Part shown: one piece after another, positions 8,337 to 15,803 of the stretch
Layout: each line of letters starts with the position of its first letter
Position numbering within the stretch: the first letter of the stretch is position 1
Assembly: GCF_025465945.1 (NCBI RefSeq)
Contig: NZ_JANLNW010000079.1
Coordinates: 1 to 56,025, forward strand
Direction of reading: 5' to 3'
DNA: 56,025 nucleotides
Source of the DNA: Pseudomonas sp. 6D_7.1_Bac1
GTDB lineage: Bacteria > Pseudomonadota > Gammaproteobacteria > Pseudomonadales > Pseudomonadaceae
Notes under the pieces: generated by a model
Told to the model about the DNA's origin: nothing
Seen by the model: only the letters and a program-made list of their open reading frames with translations
Databases searched by the model: none
Translations under genes and position numbers: made by a program

Positions 8337-8960
8337 TCAGCGCTGAGCGATGCGCAGGGTGTGCGGTTCTTTCGTTTGAACCCGCTTGGCAACCACATAG
8401 TGGCTTTCCCAGTACGGTTTCTTCAGGGTGTCGATGGTCACCGACTTGCCACGACGCGGTGCGTGGATGAAGCGGTCGTTGCCCAGGTAAATGGCAACGT
8501 GATTGACCTTGCGACTCTTGATGTTGAAGAAAATCAGGTCGCCCGGCTTCAGGTCCTTACGCTCGATTTTCTGCCCGTGTCCAGCGGCCATGGCGTTGGA
8601 GGTGCGTGGCAGATCAACGGCGGCGACGTCGTTAAAGGCGTATTTCACCAGCCCGCTGCAATCGAACCCTTTACTTGGGCTGCTGCCGCCCCAACGATAA
8701 GGAGTGCCGAGCACGTTTACCGCACGGCTCAGTACATTGCTGCTCTGTTTGGCCGCCATCGGCGGGACCAGTTTGCTGTCGGCCTTGCTCAGGTGAGTCA
8801 GACCTTTTACAGCGTGCTTGTGTTTGTTGGTAGCAACAGAAACATGAGATTTAGGGGTGTAACCATTAACGTTCGGAAGACGTTGCTCACGATTGGTGGC
8901 GTGGGCGGCCAGTGGCATTAATAGGCAAATGGTTAGCCATGTCTTGAAAAATGGACGCAT
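8337..8960 (-). CDS. NlpC/P60 (C40) family cell-wall hydrolase
   Basis: The 207-residue protein has a cleavable signal peptide (hydrophobic residues 8-20, cleavage near AHA-TN) and a C-terminal NlpC/P60 domain from about residue 80. The catalytic cysteine is in GFDCSGLVKYAF and the histidine in HVAIYLGNDRFIHAP. Such enzymes cleave peptide stems of peptidoglycan in the periplasm. A lysine- and histidine-rich linker separates the signal from the domain. The exact bond cut cannot be read from the sequence. It is a single gene, convergent with pilT. Confidence 0.92.
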   Translation of the reverse strand: MRPFFKTWLTICLLMPLAAHATNREQRLPNVNGYTPKSHVSVATNKHKHAVKGLTHLSKADSKLVPPMAAKQSSNVLSRAVNVLGTPYRWGGSSPSKGFDCSGLVKYAFNDVAAVDLPRTSNAMAAGHGQKIERKDLKPGDLIFFNIKSRKVNHVAIYLGNDRFIHAPRRGKSVTIDTLKKPYWESHYVVAKRVQTKEPHTLRIAQR

Positions 8961-9211
8961 TAGGCAAGGCTCTATATGGGGAAGCGCGCAACTTTATAAC
9001 AGCTTTTTTGTCCTTTCCGAGGCCGTTGGTCGATTCAACCTGGAGGTCAAATCCGCCAAAAGCGCGGCAAAAAGGATCAATTGTCTGGCACAAGTCAGGC
9101 GCTACAAGGCTTTGACGGGAGAGAAGGTAGCATCTGCCATATGTCGGGCGCCTGTAAAAAAGTCACAAAGAATTCAAGAATATTTATCTATCGTGTGAAA
9201 AGAGGTCCTCC

Positions 9212-9631
9212 ATGAACACCTATCAGCAACCTGCTCCATACCAGGACACCCACAGCAAGGTGATCGGTTACCTGTTGTGGATTTTCGGTTTTACCGGTGC
9301 TCACCGGTTCTACTACGGCAAGCCGGTGACCGGAACGATCTGGTTTTTCACGTTCGGATTGCTGGGGATTGGCTGGCTGATCGACCTGTTCCTGATTCCA
9401 GCCATGGACCGTGAAGCAGACCTGCGTTTTACCGCCGGGCCTATCGAGTACAGCGTCGCCTGGATCCTGCTGACGTTCCTCGGCGTATTCGGCATCCATC
9501 GCATGTATCAAGGCAAGTGGCTGACGGGTCTGCTGTACCTGGTGACCGGTGGGTTGTTCTTTCTGGGGGTGCTGTATGACTTCTGGACGTTGAACGATCA
9601 GATTTCCGTGCGTAACGCTCAGAGCCGTTAA
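9212..9631 (+). CDS. TM2 domain-containing membrane protein
   Basis: The 139-residue protein carries two repeats of a TM2-like unit: GFTGAHRFYYGK...GTIWFFTFG near residue 30 and GVFGIHRMYQGK...LTGLLYLVTGG near residue 95, each a helix-turn-helix membrane hairpin, with YDFWTLNDQIS at the end. TM2 proteins are of unknown function in bacteria. The ATG follows an AGAGGT sequence. A degraded copy of the last third of this gene lies at 11453-11575, beyond the bacteriocin cassette. Confidence 0.9.
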   Translation: MNTYQQPAPYQDTHSKVIGYLLWIFGFTGAHRFYYGKPVTGTIWFFTFGLLGIGWLIDLFLIPAMDREADLRFTAGPIEYSVAWILLTFLGVFGIHRMYQGKWLTGLLYLVTGGLFFLGVLYDFWTLNDQISVRNAQSR

Positions 9632-9638
9632 GCCTCCT

Positions 9639-9669
9639 GTGGCGAAGGGCAAGCCCTTCGCCACATTTT
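9639..9669 (+). terminator. Probable terminator of the TM2 gene
   Basis: A near-perfect hairpin (TGTGGCGAAGGGC and its inverse, 2-nt loop) ends in TTTT 8 nt after the TM2 stop codon. The stem resembles half of the local REP family, so it may have been built from a repeat. Confidence 0.65.
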
Positions 9670-9773
9670 GTGCCCGGTGACCGGTTCACCTATCCGTACA
9701 GGTTGTAACGTATCGCTCCCGGCAAGATTTGCCCGAAGATTTCACCTTTGATAGATGTTGTTAGTTAAATATA

Positions 9774-10169
9774 TTATTTTAATAGCTCTATCTGAAAAGC
9801 AATGAATGCAAGCATGGTGACAGTGTAGAGTGTTGAAACAATAATATGATTGGGTGCGTACCAATAATCAATGCTGCCTGCTAGAAGGAGGAAGGATAGG
9901 GCTCCTGAAATAAATGAAAGTGTTTTTAGTATGGCACCTGCGGGGCGGTTGTTTTTTATTTTTGTGCGATGAAGTAGTTGTAGAAGGTGCAGGGTTACCA
10001 AGGCTAGGCATACAAGGATTATTGCGCCGATTGGCAGGCCTATTGAATCTTGGTCTATAGGGTAAACGCCTGCTGAAAGATTATTTATGATAGCGGCTAT
10101 GCCTATGCCGGATGTTGCCAGGACAAGAGTTGGGTAAGCGTAATTCAAGTGGTTTTGGAGCGTTTTCAT
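9774..10169 (-). CDS. Probable colicin M-type immunity protein (four-TM membrane protein)
   Basis: The 131-residue protein has four hydrophobic segments (approximately residues 11-30, 45-66, 76-98 and 107-128). It is encoded just downstream of, and in the same direction as, the colicin M-like gene. PmiA-type immunity proteins of Pseudomonas M-type bacteriocins are described as small inner-membrane proteins with four helices, so immunity is the natural inference; I have not aligned it to a PmiA sequence. The start MKTLQNHL is preferred because it follows AAGAAG; an alternative in-frame ATG at 10205 would add 12 residues and has no clear ribosome site. The gene is visibly AT-richer than its neighbours, which points to horizontal acquisition. 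Confidence 0.6.
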   Translation of the reverse strand: MKTLQNHLNYAYPTLVLATSGIGIAAIINNLSAGVYPIDQDSIGLPIGAIILVCLALVTLHLLQLLHRTKIKNNRPAGAILKTLSFISGALSFLLLAGSIDYWYAPNHIIVSTLYTVTMLAFIAFQIELLK

Positions 10170-10220
10170 TTTAATGGCTTCTTGAGTGCTGGAAGCAAAT
10201 GACATAGGGGCTGTTTTAAA

Positions 10221-11207
10221 TTAATTGGGCTGGAAACCAGTTCCGCTTAAGCTGATTCTGTGTTCGCCCGGTATTTCAATTTCATAACGTGTTCCTGAAA
10301 GTACCCTGCCTGCCGAAGTCAAGGTCTCCAGTAATATTGGTCTGTTGCTCTCGTTGAAATCATAAATATCATTATAAGCTTTCAAAATACCGTCGAATGT
10401 CCAGGACCCGTTCGTGTGTCTCGTAAAATTCCCTTCGGCTTTCAGCGTTATTCGGCCTAAGTAAGCACCGGTGATTGCACTGTCGAATCGCGTTTCATAG
10501 GCTACCTTGGGAGCTAATAGGTGGTAGCTTCCGGCCTCTCGTGTGCTGACTATCGTGTTGGCTAATAGTGGGATTTCATGGGCTTTTATGTCTAGGCCAA
10601 TGTTATTGATGTTAACGCTGAGCTTTTCACCGTTTCCCCAAAGGTAGTGAGTGAGAGCCTTTACTGGGGTGAATGTTCCGCCCGAAAGCTCGGGTGTAAG
10701 TGCTTCATATTTTAAGCTGTATGGATGGGTCGATGACACTCGGATAAGCGCTTCTTTGCTGTCTAGTTTTTGTTGCACGGCCAACGTATCAGCGAGGCTG
10801 AAGTTTACGAGTTTGTTTTTGAAGTAGGCATGGGTGATGATGGGGGCGTTATTTAATAAGTAGTTGTCGCTTTCTGTGAGTTTCCAAAGGTCTTTTATGG
10901 CGCCAGACGCGTCATTGTAGTTGATTGCTCTGTCGAGCATTTTTAATTCGTATGTGAACGCCTGGATGCCGCTTTTCATTTCCAGCCATTCATGGAGCAT
11001 ATCCATTTCAGCTGAAGAGATGGCGGAGCCATCACAGAGCGGCAGTGAGTAAGTCATGCCGTCGTTGGTGATGATAGCTTCGCCGACTCCCTGCCAATCA
11101 GCTATTGCGTATTTGCCCCATTTAAAACCGGGGTCTATAGTAAACCCGCCTGAATTTCCGGTAGTGCCCATGGTGACGATTGGAGGCAGTGTCAGTCCGT
11201 TTCTCAT
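10221..11207 (-). CDS. Colicin M-like bacteriocin (lipid II-degrading)
   Basis: The C-terminal 150 residues closely resemble the catalytic part of colicin M as I recall it: ALTHYLWGNG (184-193), SVNINNIGL (197-205), ITGAYLGRITLK (245-256), NGSWTFDG (266-273), DIYDFN (280-285) and YEIEIPGE (308-315). Colicin M cleaves undecaprenyl-linked peptidoglycan precursors in the periplasm of target cells. The active-site equivalents D280, Y282, D283 and R289 are present, but the histidine just before the arginine is Asn288 and the loop is one residue shorter. The N-terminal 180 residues presumably serve receptor binding and import; NGLTLPPI near the start may be a TonB box. There is no signal peptide, as usual for bacteriocins, and no lysis gene nearby. 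A GGAG site lies 6 nt before the ATG. Low GC suggests transfer. Confidence 0.85.
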   Translation of the reverse strand: MRNGLTLPPIVTMGTTGNSGGFTIDPGFKWGKYAIADWQGVGEAIITNDGMTYSLPLCDGSAISSAEMDMLHEWLEMKSGIQAFTYELKMLDRAINYNDASGAIKDLWKLTESDNYLLNNAPIITHAYFKNKLVNFSLADTLAVQQKLDSKEALIRVSSTHPYSLKYEALTPELSGGTFTPVKALTHYLWGNGEKLSVNINNIGLDIKAHEIPLLANTIVSTREAGSYHLLAPKVAYETRFDSAITGAYLGRITLKAEGNFTRHTNGSWTFDGILKAYNDIYDFNESNRPILLETLTSAGRVLSGTRYEIEIPGEHRISLSGTGFQPN

Positions 11208-11452
11208 GTGTTACTCCATTTTATAGTTTCTGCTTTCAGGGTCGTATTTAGTTGGCTTTCCTTTTACTGGTTTAATACTAAATGATGGGTTGTAAATCTG
11301 CGTCTAATAACCTTGTGGGTTGTTTCTGCTTGTGATGAAGCCCGCTTCAGGCAATCTGCATGGATGCCGAACTTTCCTTGTTGTTGGATGGCCATTTCTT
11401 CAGGGTTTAAGGAGGGGGCTTACGGATATGTGTTAGTTGGCAAAGCTATCTG
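11208..11452. other. Leader region of the bacteriocin gene, no gene seen
   Basis: This AT-rich gap holds the presumed promoter of the colicin M-like gene. I looked for a LexA-type CTG-N10-CAG site and found none, so SOS control is not supported by the sequence. No coding frame with a credible start was seen. Confidence 0.5.
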
Positions 11453-11575
11453 CATCGGCCTGTATCAGGGCGGGGGCTGTACGGGGTGATGGGCGGGTTG
11501 GTGATGCTGGGAGGGGGGTATGACTTCTGGACGTTGAATGATCAGATTTCTGTGCGTAACGCTCAGAGTCGCTGA
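11453..11575 (+). pseudogene. Decayed duplicate of the TM2 gene 3' end
   Basis: The last 60 nt (TATGACTTCTGGACGTTGAA onward) are almost identical to the end of the intact TM2 gene, encoding YDFWTLNDQISVRNAQSR and a stop. Upstream, the match continues with indels (CATCGGCCTGTATCAGGGC corresponds to HRMYQGK), which breaks the frame. No start or first half is present. It lies beyond the bacteriocin cassette, 1.9 kb from the intact copy, in the same orientation. Confidence 0.85.
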
Positions 11576-11578
11576 AAA

Positions 11579-11710
11579 TGTGGCGAGGGGGCTTGCCCCC
11601 GTTCGACTGCACAGCAGTCGCAAAAGCAGCTAGTGGGTTCTATCTGAAAGAACTCGGCTGCTGATATGGGGCTGCTTCGCAGCCCAACGGGGGCAAGCCC
11701 CCTCGCCACA
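11579..11710. repeat. Long composite REP palindrome
   Basis: The outer arms GTGGCGAGGGGGCTTGCCCC and its inverse enclose a CTGCTTCGCAGCCC arm. This is a variant, with G-rich arms, of the composite elements at 8188, 29654 and 44604. It separates the TM2 remnant from pyrC'. Confidence 0.9.
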
Positions 11711-11721
11711 GGTGACGCGTC

Positions 11722-12993
11722 TTACGCCTGGTGGCTGATCCGTCCATCCACCAGGGTGTAGCGCACCACACCCGGCAGGCTATGGCCGAGGAACGGGCAG
11801 TTTTCACCCTTTGATAGCCAGTGTTCACCGGCCACGGTGGACGCGGCTGGATCGAACACCACCAGGTCCGCCGGAGCCCCCACCGCCAGCTTGCCTGCCG
11901 GCAGGCGCAGGGCCTCGGCCGGGCCGGCACTCAAGCGCGCCAGCAGCGTCGGCAGATCAAGCAAACCGTCTTCCACAAGCGTCAGGGCCAGCGGCAGCAG
12001 CAGTTCAACGCTGCTGATGCCCGGCTCGGTCGCGCCGAACGGGGCCAGCTTGGCGTCGCGTTCATGTGGCTGGTGATGGCTGGAGATGGCCTGGACCACC
12101 CCGGACTTCACAGCGGCACGCAGGCCATCGCGGTCAGCGCGGGTGCGCAGCGGCGGCTGGACGTGATACAGGCTATTGAAGTCGATCAGCGCTTCGTCGG
12201 TGAGGATCAGCTGATACAGCGCTACATCGGCGGTCACCGGCAGTCCACGAGCCTGAGCCTGAGCAATCAGAGCCACGCCGCGCGCGCTGGTGAGCTGGCT
12301 GAAGTGCGCACGCACGCCGGTTTGTTCGACCAGCAGCAGATCACGAGCCAGGGCCACGGTTTCCGCGGTTTCCGGAATCCCCGGCAAGCCGAGGAAGCTT
12401 GCGGTCGGGCCTTCGTGAGCCAGGCCACCTTCGGCCAGATCATGATCCTGGGAATGGAAGATCACCGTCAGGTCGAATGTTGCTGCGTATTCCAGCGCCC
12501 GGCACAGGGTGCGGGTGTTGCGGAAACTCTCCAGGCCGTTACCGAATGCAATACAACCGGCATCGCGCAGGGCAATGAGTTCGGCCAGTTGTTCGCCGTC
12601 CAGACCTTTGCTCAGGGCGCCAATCGGGAAGACCTTGGCATTACCGGCCTCGCGGGCGCGGTCGAGGATCAGTTCGGCCACGGCGGAGGTGTCGAGCACC
12701 GGTTTGGTCCGTGGTGGGCAGCACAGGCTGGTGACACCGCCCGCCGCAGCGGCGCGGGTTTCACTGGCAATCGTGCCTTTGCGGCTGTAACCCGGTTCGC
12801 GCAGGGCGACGTTCAGGTCAACGAGGCCGGGAGCGACCACCAGACCCTTGGCCTCAATGGTGTCGACGGCGACGAAACCGGCTGGAGCGGCGCCAATGGC
12901 GACGATCTTGCAGGCTTCGATGTGGATATCGGTCACTTGATCCAGGCCCGTGCCTGGATCGATGACGCGGGCGCCGAGAATGCTGAGCTTCAC
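11722..12993 (-). CDS. pyrC': Non-catalytic dihydroorotase homologue (PyrC')
   Basis: The 423-residue amidohydrolase-fold protein lacks the zinc ligands of active dihydroorotase: the usual HxH reads N-V-A in LVDLNVALREPG (near residue 60), and the usual ATDHAPH reads SSHHQPH. In Pseudomonas this homologue is known to form a dodecamer with aspartate transcarbamoylase and is needed for its assembly, while active dihydroorotase is encoded elsewhere. The GTG start overlaps the pyrB stop by 4 nt, so the two subunits are translationally coupled. Confidence 0.95.
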   Translation of the reverse strand: MKLSILGARVIDPGTGLDQVTDIHIEACKIVAIGAAPAGFVAVDTIEAKGLVVAPGLVDLNVALREPGYSRKGTIASETRAAAAGGVTSLCCPPRTKPVLDTSAVAELILDRAREAGNAKVFPIGALSKGLDGEQLAELIALRDAGCIAFGNGLESFRNTRTLCRALEYAATFDLTVIFHSQDHDLAEGGLAHEGPTASFLGLPGIPETAETVALARDLLLVEQTGVRAHFSQLTSARGVALIAQAQARGLPVTADVALYQLILTDEALIDFNSLYHVQPPLRTRADRDGLRAAVKSGVVQAISSHHQPHERDAKLAPFGATEPGISSVELLLPLALTLVEDGLLDLPTLLARLSAGPAEALRLPAGKLAVGAPADLVVFDPAASTVAGEHWLSKGENCPFLGHSLPGVVRYTLVDGRISHQA

Positions 12994-13994
12994 TGGGCCT
13001 TCTCCTGCTCGAATTGGCGCTGGGCAGTTTGCCCGCTCATGGCCATGGACAACACGGCCATACGAATGGCGATCCCGTAGGTCACCTGATTGAGGATCAC
13101 CGAATGCGGACCGTCGGCCACCGCCGATTCGATCTCAACGCCTCGGTTGATCGGGCCGGGGTGCATGACGATGGCATCCGGCTTGGCACCGGCCAGGCGT
13201 GCGGTGGTCAGGCCGAACAGGCGATAGAACTCGCCTTCGCTCGGCAGCAGGCCGCCGGTCATGCGTTCACGCTGCAAGCGCAGCATGATCACCACGTCGA
13301 CGTCTTTCAGGCCTTCGGTCATGTCGGTGTAGACCTTTACGCCGTACTGCTCGATACCGATCGGCAGCAGGGTTTTCGGGGCGATCACGCGGATGTCCGG
13401 GCAGCCGAGGGTTTTGAGCGCGAGCATGTTCGAGCGTGCGACCCGCGAGTGCAGGATATCGCCGACGATGGCCACGGAAAGGTTTTCGAAACTGCCTTTG
13501 TGCCGACGGATGGTCAGCATGTCGAGCATGCCCTGGGTCGGGTGGGCGTGACGGCCGTCACCGCCGTTAATGATCGCCACCTGTGGGCAAACATGTTCGG
13601 CGATGAAGTGTGCGGCGCCGGAGTCACCGTGGCGCACGACGAACATGTCGGCGGCCATGGCTTCGAGGTTGCGCAGGGTGTCGAGCAGGGTTTCGCCCTT
13701 GCTCGCCGACGACGTCGACACGTTCAGGGTGATCACGTCCGCCGACAGCCGCTGGGCTGCCAGTTCGAAGGTGGTGCGGGTGCGGGTGGAGTTTTCGAAG
13801 AACACATTGCACACGGTCTTGCCGCGCAGCAGCGGGACTTTCTTTACGGCCCGGGCACCGACTTCGAGGAACGAGTCAGCAGTGTCGAGGATTTCCGTCA
13901 GCAGCTCGCGGCGCAAACCGTCGAGCGAGAGGAAGTGGCGCAGCTGGCCCTGATCATTGAGCTGCAGCGGGCGCTTGGTGTCTAGAGGCGTCAT
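12990..13994 (-). CDS. pyrB: Aspartate carbamoyltransferase catalytic subunit
   Basis: The 334-residue protein has the carbamoyl-phosphate motif STRTRTTFE (about residues 70-78), the aspartate-loop region with MLRLQRERM and the C-terminal MHPGPINRGVE motif. It makes carbamoyl aspartate, the first committed pyrimidine step. There is no pyrI regulatory gene; Pseudomonas uses the PyrB plus PyrC' complex, regulated through the extended N-terminus of PyrB. It is 26 nt downstream of pyrR. Confidence 0.97.
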   Translation of the reverse strand: MTPLDTKRPLQLNDQGQLRHFLSLDGLRRELLTEILDTADSFLEVGARAVKKVPLLRGKTVCNVFFENSTRTRTTFELAAQRLSADVITLNVSTSSASKGETLLDTLRNLEAMAADMFVVRHGDSGAAHFIAEHVCPQVAIINGGDGRHAHPTQGMLDMLTIRRHKGSFENLSVAIVGDILHSRVARSNMLALKTLGCPDIRVIAPKTLLPIGIEQYGVKVYTDMTEGLKDVDVVIMLRLQRERMTGGLLPSEGEFYRLFGLTTARLAGAKPDAIVMHPGPINRGVEIESAVADGPHSVILNQVTYGIAIRMAVLSMAMSGQTAQRQFEQEKAQ

Positions 13995-14020
13995 CGCAAT
14001 GGACTCTTTAAAAGGGCGAA

Positions 14021-14527
14021 TTAAAGGGCGAGGTCTTGAAGTTCGAGTTGCAGCGGGTCGGGGCCGGTCAGTTTGACCCGCTCATGGGCCGCGAGCGACA
14101 GAGTTGCACCGACCACGTTCGGGCGGATGGGCAGCTCGCCGGCATCCAGATCGAGCAGGCACACCAGGGTGACGCTGGCCGGGCGGCCGTAATCGAAGAG
14201 TTCGTTCATGGCCGCGCGGATGGTCCGGCCGCTCATCAGCACGTCGTCGATCAGCACCAGGTGCTGGCCTTCGATTTCAAACGGCAGCGCCGAAGGACGG
14301 ACCTGTGGGTGCAGTCCGCTCTGGCTGAAGTCGTCGCGGTAGAAGGAAACATCCAGCGTTCCCAGTGGCGAGTCGCTGCCAAGTTCTTCGAGCAAGGCCT
14401 GAGCGACCCATACGCCACCGGTGCGAATGCCGATGTAGCGCGGTTCGCTGATGCCCCGTTTGGCCAGATAGGTGTCAAGACGGGTCGCCATCTGGCTGAT
14501 CAGTTCGGCAGGATTGGGCAGGCTCAT
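14021..14527 (-). CDS. pyrR: PyrR regulator / uracil phosphoribosyltransferase
   Basis: The 168-residue protein has a type I phosphoribosyltransferase fold with the PRPP-binding loop VLIDDVLMSGRTI (about residues 90-102). PyrR homologues bind UMP and PRPP; in Bacillus they regulate pyr mRNA by attenuation, and in Pseudomonas pyrR lies at the head of pyrRBC' and is implicated in pyr control. I saw no obvious anti-antiterminator structure in the 90-nt gap before it. A GGAGC site precedes the ATG. Confidence 0.94.
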   Translation of the reverse strand: MSLPNPAELISQMATRLDTYLAKRGISEPRYIGIRTGGVWVAQALLEELGSDSPLGTLDVSFYRDDFSQSGLHPQVRPSALPFEIEGQHLVLIDDVLMSGRTIRAAMNELFDYGRPASVTLVCLLDLDAGELPIRPNVVGATLSLAAHERVKLTGPDPLQLELQDLAL

Positions 14528-14617
14528 GGTTGCTCCTTCATGGTCCCGAGCACGCTGCGTGCACGGTGCTCGGTTGTAGCTAAGAGAGACGCCGGGCGCC
14601 TCTTCAGGATTCGGCTT

Positions 14618-15055
14618 TCAGGATTCGAACAATGCACCGTTTTCGTCGAGCCAGCCTTGCAGCAGCAGGGCGGCGGCGATGGCGTCGACCGGGTTGTCGC
14701 GGTAACTGCCTTTCTGCCCGCCACGGATCAGACGTTCGCCTTTGGCTTCGAAGGTGGTCAGGCGTTCATCGTGGGTATAAAAGGGCAGGTTGTAGCGGCC
14801 ATTCAGACGACGGGCGAATTTCTCGGCCCGCAAGCACATGTCACTGGGCGTGCCGTCCATGTTCAGCGGCAGGCCAACCACCACGGCGTCGGGTTTCCAT
14901 TCCTTGATCAGCGCTTCGACCTGATTCCAGTCCGGAATGCCGTTTTGCGCCTTCAAGGTGCAGAGCTCGCGGGCCTGGCCGGTAATCACCTGGCCGACCG
15001 CAACGCCGATCTGTTTGGTGCCGTAGTCAAAACCCAGAATCAGACGCAGGGCCAT
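14618..15055 (-). CDS. ruvX: RuvX/YqgF-type Holliday junction resolvase
   Basis: The 145-residue protein has the RNase H-like fold signature LGFDYGTKQIGVA at residues 6-18 with the first catalytic aspartate, VVGLPLNMDG near residue 60 and DERLTT with a conserved Asp-Glu near residue 96. YqgF proteins are implicated in pre-16S rRNA 5' end maturation as well as junction resolution. It overlaps algH by one base. Confidence 0.94.
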   Translation of the reverse strand: MALRLILGFDYGTKQIGVAVGQVITGQARELCTLKAQNGIPDWNQVEALIKEWKPDAVVVGLPLNMDGTPSDMCLRAEKFARRLNGRYNLPFYTHDERLTTFEAKGERLIRGGQKGSYRDNPVDAIAAALLLQGWLDENGALFES

Positions 15056-15624
15056 CAGGCGTGTCCCGCCTGGCTGGTCAGCAGGCTGAGGTTGATGCCC
15101 AGTCGCTTGGCAGCCGCCTCCAGACGCAGTTCGCTGCTGGTGTTGAACAGAATGTCGGCATCGAACGGGCAGGTCAGCCAGGCGTTATCGGCCAGTTCGA
15201 CCTCCAGTTGCCCGGCTTCCCAGCCGGCGTAACCGAGGGCGATCAGGCTTTTGGCCGGGCCAATGCCGTCGGCAATGGCAAACAGCACGTCCTGGGACGT
15301 GGACAGCGCCAGGCCATCGAGTTCTACCGTCGCCTGATACGTCGAGCCGATCGGGTGCAGGACAAAACCACGATCAGTCTGCACCGGGCCACCGGTGAAA
15401 ATCGGCACGTGCTGGCACAGTGGCGGCGGCTCTATGTCGGGGCGCAATTGCTCGAGAATATCCGCCAGGCTCAGGTCCTGAGGGCGGTTGATGATCAACC
15501 CCATGGCACCATTGGCCGTGTGCTCGACGATGTAGGTCAAGGTGTGCGCAAAGTTCGGGTCGGCCATGTGAGGCATGGCGATCAGGAAGTGATGCTTGAG
15601 GTAGCTGGGGCTGACGTTCTTCAT
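15055..15624 (-). CDS. algH: YqgE/AlgH family protein
   Basis: The 189-residue protein equals P. aeruginosa AlgH in length when started at MKNVSPSYL. It shows the conserved HHFLIAMPHMADPNF segment (about residues 9-23), GLIINRP near 44 and the later FTGGPVQTDRGFVLH segment. AlgH was named for an effect on alginate and other virulence traits in P. aeruginosa, but the molecular function is unknown. A longer in-frame start 36 nt upstream is possible but unlikely given family length. It is coupled to ruvX by one shared base. Confidence 0.94.
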   Translation of the reverse strand: MKNVSPSYLKHHFLIAMPHMADPNFAHTLTYIVEHTANGAMGLIINRPQDLSLADILEQLRPDIEPPPLCQHVPIFTGGPVQTDRGFVLHPIGSTYQATVELDGLALSTSQDVLFAIADGIGPAKSLIALGYAGWEAGQLEVELADNAWLTCPFDADILFNTSSELRLEAAAKRLGINLSLLTSQAGHA

Positions 15625-15699
15625 GTCCGCTAGTGTGGCGTTGGAGGGGCAAACTGACAAGCCGGGGATGCCGCAATTTGGCAGTCGACAGCGATCAAA

Positions 15700-15788
15700 T
15701 GTGGGAGCGAGCCTGCTCGCGATGACGGCGGTAGATTCAAAGTTGAAGTGTCAGACAGACCGCTATCGCGAGCAGGCTCGCTCCCACA
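15700..15788. repeat. REP inverted pair (REPIN)
   Basis: Two inverted GGGAGCGAGCCTGCTCGCGA units are separated by about 40 nt, between the TonB-like gene and algH. Confidence 0.9.
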
Positions 15789-15803
15789 GGGGTTCTGTGG
15801 CGG

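Noticed and set aside
9774..11207. The AT-rich pair as a prophage tail remnant
   Set aside because: The large protein matches colicin M catalytic motifs, and no phage structural, lysis or integrase gene is nearby.
11208..11452. SOS (LexA) control of the bacteriocin gene
   Set aside because: I checked each CTG in the leader for CAG ten bases later and found none.
11722..12993. Active dihydroorotase (pyrC)
   Set aside because: The zinc-binding histidines are replaced, so only a structural role is supported.
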